This document shows, one piece after another, positions 59,486 to 64,000 of a stretch of DNA of 64,000 nt. The position numbers were made by a program, and so were the translations under genes. A model generated the notes under the pieces. That model was not told the origin of the DNA. It did not search any database and saw only the letters and a list, made by a program, of their open reading frames with translations. The stretch comes from Maritalea mobilis (GTDB taxonomy: Bacteria > Pseudomonadota > Alphaproteobacteria > Rhizobiales > Devosiaceae): the NCBI RefSeq assembly GCF_004363175.1, contig NZ_SNYR01000004.1, forward strand, positions 88,632 through 152,631, in the 5' to 3' direction. The stretch's first letter is position 1. Every line of letters starts with the position of its first letter.

Positions 59486-61192
59486 ATGAGCCAACCGCCC
59501 TCAGATCTTGTTCACGGCATTTATCAATCGCTTGTGGATGGCGGCAATTGGCCAGAGCTTATTTTGGGGCTGGCCGATCATGTGACGCCCATTGAAACCT
59601 TTGCTGATGATCCCGCAAGCCATCCCCCATCTGAAGATTTGCTGCATCATTTTGAACGGGCCGACACTTTATACAGCCAAATCAAAAGCACAGATATGGA
59701 TGCCGTGGAGCATGCATTGCGGCAAACCGGCCCCGATATTTGCCTGATTAATGATGACGACAAAGTCGCCTTTCAAACAAATGGCCCCACAGAGATTGAT
59801 ATTGCGCCCTGTCTGCGAGAACGGCTAAAGCAATGTATCGCGCAGAATCGCATTGATAGCTGGGTCGAAAACCACGACGGCCATTCTCGTGTTTTCATCC
59901 TTGTGCCGCAAGCACTTGCCGCACAATTGGGCATGGCACGGGTAGACAAACATGTGCTGCTCTCGCGGGATATGGATTTAGCACTGATCGTGGCGGAATT
60001 TGCCAAGCTGCATGGTTTGAGTGGATCAGAAGAGCAATTGTTGCGGGTGTTTCTAAGTTGCACTGATCTGCGACAAGCCGCAGAGGAAATGGGCGTGACT
60101 TATGAGACCGCCCGCAAATATCTAAAATCTGTATTTGCGAAGTCTGGCTATGCCACCCAAGCCAAATTGGTGCGCGCCTTGCTGCTGCATCCATTGATTA
60201 TGCTGCCCAATACCAAGGTCGATCCGCAATCCGTTAAGGCACCGCGCCGCATCACCATTTTGCCAAACGGCCAACCCTTTCGCTATTACACACTTGGGCC
60301 TGAGAATGGGCGGCCGATATTTTATATCGACGGCATTCGTGGCGGCACATTGGATTGCATGGGCTCGGTCGATCAAGTTCATCCGGTGTTGAAAGCGATG
60401 AACATTCGATTTATCGTCAGCAGTCAGGCCTATAGCTCAACGCCTGAACCGGGTGCAAATTGGCAAAACTTTGAGCAATATGCGGGCGACATTTCACATC
60501 TTCTGAATGAGCTGGACATTCAGCAAATACCTTTGCTGGCGCATGGCTATGGCGCAAACACCGCGCTTGGGTTGGCCCATGCCAAGCCTGATTTATTTAC
60601 CCATTTGATGTTGGGTTCGCCCAGCTACCCTTCATATAAACATGCTGGCTGGCGCGAGATGGATTTCTCTTATCATCTGATCCATGTGTTGGCCCGCAAG
60701 TGGCCGCAATTGCTAGATCGGGTGATGCCGCTATTGGCCCGTTCCATGCGCAACGATATCGATGGGTTTAATGCAAAAAGCGCACGGGTGGCTAAATGTG
60801 CCCATGAGCGCGCCATATTTACCTGCCCGCTTTTCCTCGAACGGTCACGTCGTTTGATGGATAATTTCGATGATAAAGAAGTCAACCATTTCATCGAAGA
60901 AATCAAATTACATGCGGCGCCATGCGCTTATGAATTAGGCAAGATCCAAACCCCCATAACTATTTTTCACGGCGATGCGGATATGAACGCACCATTGGAA
61001 GGCTCTAAATATTTGGCTGCGCATCTGCCTCATGCCCAGTTGCATATTATGCGCGATATGGGGCATCACCATATGCTGGCCGAATGGGATTGGATGTTCC
61101 CCCTCGCCCTCACCCCACCTGATCAAAACTTCACGCCCCCCCCTGCAGATAGGCGTGGGTCTTTGCTAGCCTCTGCCCTGCCGGGACAATAA
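59486..61192 (+). CDS. LuxR-type HTH fused to a serine-less alpha/beta-hydrolase domain
   Basis: 568 residues. The N-terminal part (1-170) is of unknown fold. A LuxR/GerE-like helix-turn-helix lies at about 175-230 (LRQAAEEMGVTYETARKYLK, then KSGYATQAKLVRAL). An alpha/beta-hydrolase fold fills about 260-545. The nucleophile elbow reads AHGYGA, so Gly354 replaces the Ser of GHSxG, while the acid (GDAD, about 497) and His (GHHHM, about 527) are kept. It may bind a ligand without hydrolysis and control transcription. I chose the ATG at 59486; a TTG at 59441 is an alternative. Confidence 0.75.
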   Translation: MSQPPSDLVHGIYQSLVDGGNWPELILGLADHVTPIETFADDPASHPPSEDLLHHFERADTLYSQIKSTDMDAVEHALRQTGPDICLINDDDKVAFQTNGPTEIDIAPCLRERLKQCIAQNRIDSWVENHDGHSRVFILVPQALAAQLGMARVDKHVLLSRDMDLALIVAEFAKLHGLSGSEEQLLRVFLSCTDLRQAAEEMGVTYETARKYLKSVFAKSGYATQAKLVRALLLHPLIMLPNTKVDPQSVKAPRRITILPNGQPFRYYTLGPENGRPIFYIDGIRGGTLDCMGSVDQVHPVLKAMNIRFIVSSQAYSSTPEPGANWQNFEQYAGDISHLLNELDIQQIPLLAHGYGANTALGLAHAKPDLFTHLMLGSPSYPSYKHAGWREMDFSYHLIHVLARKWPQLLDRVMPLLARSMRNDIDGFNAKSARVAKCAHERAIFTCPLFLERSRRLMDNFDDKEVNHFIEEIKLHAAPCAYELGKIQTPITIFHGDADMNAPLEGSKYLAAHLPHAQLHIMRDMGHHHMLAEWDWMFPLALTPPDQNFTPPPADRRGSLLASALPGQ

Positions 61193-61314
61193 ATTTTGCA
61201 ATAGGTCCCAAATGGGGATTGTTGGCATTTAATAGGCATGGAACACCTCGTTTAACGAGCCGATTTGCGCGCATGATCTTTGCTGCGCGATTTGGCAAAA
61301 TCGGATGGGGAAAA

Positions 61315-64000
61315 ATGGCAGAACTTCAGTTAAACCGGAACTGGGTTGAACGCGCCTTTTTGGGTGTGATAACAACGTTATTGCTTTCAAACTCAGCCAT
61401 GGCGACCTCTGTCACGGGCATCACCACAACAGGCGCGCGCAACGCAACGGGAACCTCTGGTACCGCTTGTACGCACGCTGAAGTTGATCTTGGATATACG
61501 TTGGCGACGACAACCAACGACCGAACAGATGGAGCGGCTACACCCTTCGATTATTCTGTTCTACGTATCCTTGATGCGGATAACAATATCATCGCCAGTA
61601 TCGGGCTGGGCTATGAACACCCAACCGCCTCTGCCACATATAGTTTCCCGTTGCGGATTGGCACTTCTAGCAATTCAACTGATAGCGTTGTTGCCCCAAC
61701 AAAACGCCCCTTCCGCGTACAGATTGTTGAAAGCACTACTACAAATAACGGTCCGCCCTATGCCGCCAATGGGGCCGTGCTCTTTACCTCTGCAACGTTT
61801 GATCCTTATAACCCTGTGGCAGAGCCCACTTATGAGGCCTCCGGTTGTCGTACCGTTACAGGCGGCTACACTGGTGACACGACACCACCAGTTCTTACCG
61901 TGCCAGCAAGCTTCAGTGTCAACACTGATCCCGGTGCCAACACTGCAGCGGTGACGTATACAGCGCCAACCGCTAATGACAATATTGATGGTGCGGTTAC
62001 TCCTACCCGCACTGCGGGTCTCGCATCCGGCGCAACATTTCCTCTGGGTGACACGATTGTAACCTACCGTGCGGAAGATTCTGTTGGCAATTTTACCACC
62101 AAAAGCTTTACCGTCACTGTGGTTGACAATGAAGACCCAGTGGTGAATACCCCTTTGCTTGTTACCGCAGATACAGGCCCAACTGCCAATACTGGGACCC
62201 CGTATTTTAGCACCTCGGCAAACGACAATGTTGATGGATCAATTCCAACAACCATTACGACATCTCCTACCACAGGTCTGAACTCTGGGGATCCCTTCCC
62301 AGTCGGCACCACAACGGTAACCGCCACCGCAACAGATAGTGCGGGTAATGTGGGCACCACGAGCTTTAGCGTCGTTGTAAATGATACAGGCGCACCAGTC
62401 GTAACCGTGCCCTCAGACATTGTGGTCTCTGTTGACCCTGGCGAAGCCGATGCTGTCGTGAGCTTCAGCACCAGCGCTATAGACAATGTTGATGGCACTT
62501 TGACCCCAACCATTTCTTCCTCCCCGACAACTGGCTTGAATTCAGGTGATGCCTTTCCTGTCGGCACCACCACAGTAACCGCGCGCGCAGAAGATGCCGC
62601 GGGCAACGTGACCCCAAAAAGCTTCAATATTACGGTGAATGACAATGAAATTCCTGACATCACCGTGCCAGCTAATATCACCACCACAACTGATCCGGGT
62701 TCAAACACAGCTATTGTCAATTTCACCGCAAGTGCGGTGGACACTGTTGACGGCTCGATCACGCCAACCATCACCACCTCTCCAACAACTGGGCTCAATT
62801 CAGGTTCCGCTTTCCCCATAGGCACCACCACCGTGTCCGTTCGCGCAGAAGATGCGGCGGGTAATGCTGACACAAAGCAATTTACCATCACTGTTGGCGA
62901 TGGTGAAAACCCCGTGTTCACATCAACACAAAGCAACGTCAATATGGACATTCCTTTTGATGAGAACACTGCGATCGTGAGCTATCCCACGCCCACCGCC
63001 ACAGATAATTCCGGCAGCGTCTCTATTATGCGCACAAGTGGGTTGGCGTCTGGTAGTACCTTCCCTGTTGGCACAACAACAATCACCCATCGGGCGGAGG
63101 ACGCTGCAGGTAATTTTGTTGACCAAAGTTTTGATGTGATCGTCGCCCGCATTCCACCGGGCACACTTGAGGTGCGGGTAAATTCAAGCGCGGATGGTAA
63201 TATTGCGCTTACCTCATCAACTTCTGCGTTCAATCAAACGATCAATGTAACTGGTGGTTCGGGAACAACTGGCCAGATGCTGGTGCGCCCCGGCAGCTAT
63301 GCAGCAACTTACGCCTTGCCCGCTGGCTTTGTCCTCACAAGCTCAAGCTGCGATAGCGCTGACGGGCAAGTGCTTCCAAGCCTCAATGAAATTCAGGCTG
63401 ATCTTGTGTCCGGTCAAAATATTGTGTGCACGCTCACCATGTTCAACAGCGCAGCTGATACATCTGAGCAAGTACAGAATTTCATCGATGGCCGTGCACG
63501 GCAGATCATGGGTAACCAGCCTCGCCAAAGCCGTCGTATGGCGAGGGTTAACGGCACCGCGCCACAACCCGGTGGGTTGAATGTCTTGGGTTACCGTGCG
63601 CCGAACTCAAACCATCTGCCTGTTGGCGTAAGCGTTGCCAATGATGCGATTGAGGTGAACTATCCGACTTCACAAGATGAAGGATTGGCCAAAGATTGGG
63701 ATGCCTGGGCCGAGGCAACATTCAGCCGTTTTGAAACGGATTTTGATGAGGGCAGCTTTGCCACCTTGCATATGGGCGTTGATTATCTGATTACCCCTAA
63801 CAGCATTTTGGGCATTGGCGCTTCCATTGATTACACTCATGCAGATGTGATCGGCAGCACGGCCTACACCAATGGTTTGGGCTTTATGGTCGGGCCTTAT
63901 TATACGGGTGAAATTAGCGAGAACTTGTATCTCGACATCAGCGCAAAGCTTGGTCGTTCCTATAACAACATCGCAATCGCTGGAGCCTCCGAAGATCAGT
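61315..64000 (+). CDS. HYR-repeat autotransporter/outer-membrane protein (3' end outside window)
   Basis: 895 residues are visible and the frame is open at the window edge. A signal sequence (VERAFLGVITTLLLSNSAMA) is followed by a beta-rich N-domain to about 187. Five HYR domains follow (188-615), then a linker with a Cys pair (SSSCDSAD, IVCTLT). The DGRARQIMGNQP segment that often precedes an autotransporter barrel comes next. The last residues (WDAWAEATFSRF onward) look like the start of that beta-barrel, with amphipathic strands ending in aromatic residues. HYR domains are Ig-like and adhesive. GGGGAAAA precedes the ATG. Confidence 0.86.
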   Translation, partial: MAELQLNRNWVERAFLGVITTLLLSNSAMATSVTGITTTGARNATGTSGTACTHAEVDLGYTLATTTNDRTDGAATPFDYSVLRILDADNNIIASIGLGYEHPTASATYSFPLRIGTSSNSTDSVVAPTKRPFRVQIVESTTTNNGPPYAANGAVLFTSATFDPYNPVAEPTYEASGCRTVTGGYTGDTTPPVLTVPASFSVNTDPGANTAAVTYTAPTANDNIDGAVTPTRTAGLASGATFPLGDTIVTYRAEDSVGNFTTKSFTVTVVDNEDPVVNTPLLVTADTGPTANTGTPYFSTSANDNVDGSIPTTITTSPTTGLNSGDPFPVGTTTVTATATDSAGNVGTTSFSVVVNDTGAPVVTVPSDIVVSVDPGEADAVVSFSTSAIDNVDGTLTPTISSSPTTGLNSGDAFPVGTTTVTARAEDAAGNVTPKSFNITVNDNEIPDITVPANITTTTDPGSNTAIVNFTASAVDTVDGSITPTITTSPTTGLNSGSAFPIGTTTVSVRAEDAAGNADTKQFTITVGDGENPVFTSTQSNVNMDIPFDENTAIVSYPTPTATDNSGSVSIMRTSGLASGSTFPVGTTTITHRAEDAAGNFVDQSFDVIVARIPPGTLEVRVNSSADGNIALTSSTSAFNQTINVTGGSGTTGQMLVRPGSYAATYALPAGFVLTSSSCDSADGQVLPSLNEIQADLVSGQNIVCTLTMFNSAADTSEQVQNFIDGRARQIMGNQPRQSRRMARVNGTAPQPGGLNVLGYRAPNSNHLPVGVSVANDAIEVNYPTSQDEGLAKDWDAWAEATFSRFETDFDEGSFATLHMGVDYLITPNSILGIGASIDYTHADVIGSTAYTNGLGFMVGPYYTGEISENLYLDISAKLGRSYNNIAIAGASEDQ
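61876..63156 (+). repeat. Five tandem HYR domains
   Basis: Units start at 61876, 62125, 62383, 62641 and 62899. The last four start exactly 258 nt (86 codons) apart; the first unit is 249 nt. Each has the pattern D-x-x-x-P, DNVDG or similar, TSPTTGLNSG, FPVGTTTVT and RAEDAAGN. Units 2-4 are the most alike, indicating recent duplication. Confidence 0.88.

Noticed and set aside
61193..61314. Possible tRNA or small RNA before the HYR gene
   Set aside because: Only short hairpins such as CTCG/CGAG are seen, with no cloverleaf or conserved T-loop.

Overview
The window looks like chromosome of a free-living, probably marine, alphaproteobacterium, most likely of the Hyphomicrobiales/Rhizobiales type. 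The reasons are the family make-up (many periplasmic binding-protein ABC and TRAP importers, GntR/DeoR/RpiR regulators, RTX giant protein with dedicated type I secretion, PgtABC-like sensor cassette, HYR autotransporter), moderate GC and compact operons with 4-13 nt overlaps. I see no rRNA, tRNA, insertion sequence, phage gene or CRISPR array. The taxon call is inference from gene content only.

Region 1 (1-11.9 kb), surface and envelope: the 3' end of a giant RTX calcium-binding protein, a convergent HlyD-type adaptor, then a divergent four-gene run of type I secretion ABC exporter, MotB-like protein, MotA-like protein and PilZ-domain protein. This joins a secretion ATPase to an ion-driven stator-like pair and a possible c-di-GMP receptor. 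A universal stress protein and a SulP anion transporter follow (11.9-14.3 kb).

Region 2 (14.5-23.3 kb): a DeoR/GlpR-type regulator, divergent from a tight six-gene operon. The operon encodes an AfuA/PhnS-type binding protein, a fused double permease, an ATPase, a beta-CASP-like metallo-beta-lactamase, a histidine phosphatase and a HAD phosphatase resembling the 3'-phosphatase domain of T4 polynucleotide kinase. An identical 14-bp operator-like palindrome lies at both ends of the intergenic region. An alkaline-phosphatase-superfamily membrane enzyme and a cold shock protein follow.

Region 3 (23.3-27 kb): a GntR regulator divergent from a hydantoin-racemase-like protein, an amidohydrolase and an atypical SDR. 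Region 4 (27-36.7 kb): an ABC importer with a HAD phosphatase. It lies downstream of a textbook sigma-54 promoter with tandem upstream inverted repeats, next to a PgtA/PgtB/PgtC-like regulatory cassette. I infer that an organophosphate is sensed in the periplasm and imported by an ABC transporter instead of the PgtP carrier.

Region 5 (36.8-43 kb): sialic acid utilisation (NanR-like GntR, TRAP transporter, NanE, NanK, divergent NanA) with a clear GntR operator. Region 6 (43-46.9 kb): a TeaABCD-like ectoine TRAP transporter plus universal stress protein, closed by a strong terminator. Region 7 (47-56.6 kb): an RpiR-controlled divergent cluster with a glutamine-synthetase-like ligase, class III aminotransferase, branched-chain-type ABC importer (one subunit a LivM-LivG fusion), N-formylglutamate-amidohydrolase-like enzyme and cysteine hydrolase. 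This looks like a coherent pathway for an unidentified nitrogen compound.

Region 8 (56.6-64 kb): an RND/MMPL exporter, a small secreted protein, a LuxR-HTH/alpha-beta-hydrolase fusion lacking the nucleophilic serine, and the 5' part of a HYR-repeat autotransporter that runs off the window.
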